This document shows, piece by piece, positions 5,278-5,344 of a DNA stretch of 5,344 nucleotides. A program made the translations under genes and the position numbers. Numbering within the stretch: position 1 is the first letter of the stretch; each line of letters opens with the position of its first letter. The notes under the pieces are model-generated. The model had not been told where the DNA came from. It did not search any database and saw only the letters and a program-made list of their open reading frames with translations. This DNA comes from CAWFFV01 sp963814985 (lineage in GTDB: Bacteria > Chloroflexota > Ktedonobacteria > Ktedonobacterales > Ktedonobacteraceae). The DNA lies in the NCBI GenBank assembly GCA_963814985.1, contig CAWFFV010000073.1, positions 1 to 5,344 of the forward strand. The letters run 5' to 3'.

Positions 5278-5344
5278 ATGATATTACCTCTGCTGGCTGG
5301 CTGGCTCCAGCGCTTCGGCAAAGACCTGTATGCTTGTGAAAATC
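5278..5344 (+). CDS. Possible start of a further gene, cut by the window edge
   Basis: An ATG at 5278 opens a frame that stays open to the window end, reading MILPLLAGWLQRFGKDLYAC and onward. The ribosome site is poor (AGG 11 bases upstream). The minus strand is equally open here: a frame ending with TAA at 5286-5284 reads as a plausible C-terminus (FAEALEPASQQR). With 67 bases I cannot choose between a co-directional gene following DUF169, a convergent gene and no gene. No family is recognised. Confidence 0.22.
   Translation, partial: MILPLLAGWLQRFGKDLYACEN
5292..5311. repeat. Short GCTG tandem with weak hairpin
   Basis: Three GCTG units in a row (5292-5303) run into GCTCCAGC. GCTGG (5296-5300) can pair with CCAGC (5307-5311) over a six-base loop. 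There is no T-tract on either side, so it does not qualify as a terminator for the DUF169 gene. Confidence 0.35.

Noticed and set aside
1..5344. CRISPR array, tRNA or rRNA genes, insertion sequence
   Set aside because: No regularly spaced repeats, no cloverleaf-like or rRNA-like stretch, and no transposase motif with terminal inverted repeats were seen on reading both strands.

Overview
The window reads as chromosomal DNA from a bacterium with moderate G+C, generous intergenic spacing and good Shine-Dalgarno sites, several of them in front of GTG or TTG starts. A DUF4388-like protein paired with a membrane protein carrying a HAMP-like region, together with poorly characterised membrane proteins, recalls the large-genome Chloroflexota (Ktedonobacteria-like). 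That placement is an inference from style and memory, not from a marker gene.

Layout. (1) 1-863, plus strand: a near-consensus sigma70-type promoter (130-158) drives a five-helix membrane protein of unknown function (194-772). (2) 864-1655, plus strand: an RNase HI-type protein with all four catalytic acidic residues and an unusual C-terminal tail made of a short coiled coil and a small helical module. (3) 3403-1694, minus strand, convergent with the RNase H gene: a two-gene unit. The first gene is a DUF4388-like protein with a C-terminal winged-helix-like segment. The second is a six-helix membrane protein with a HAMP-like linker and coiled coil but no recognisable output domain. Only 9 nt separate the two genes, they share one reading frame, and the ribosome site of the second lies in the last codons of the first. 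(4) 3416-3885: A+T-rich DNA with no convincing gene. (5) 3886-4299, minus strand: a muconolactone-isomerase-like small protein (dimeric alpha/beta-barrel type) followed by a hairpin plus T-tract terminator. (6) 4300-4560: a divergent control region with a strong dyad (ACGCACTT-CA-AAGTGCGT) between two extended -10 promoters. (7) 4561-5265, plus strand: a DUF169-family protein with a TTG start. (8) 5266-5344: the window edge, with a possible gene start on the plus strand or gene end on the minus strand.

The genes fall into three apparently independent units. Nothing shows a phage, transposon, CRISPR array or RNA gene. The two parts most worth following are the minus-strand DUF4388-like/HAMP-like membrane pair, which looks like a signalling module whose output is missing or unrecognised, and the divergent isomerase-like/DUF169 pair sharing one operator-like dyad.
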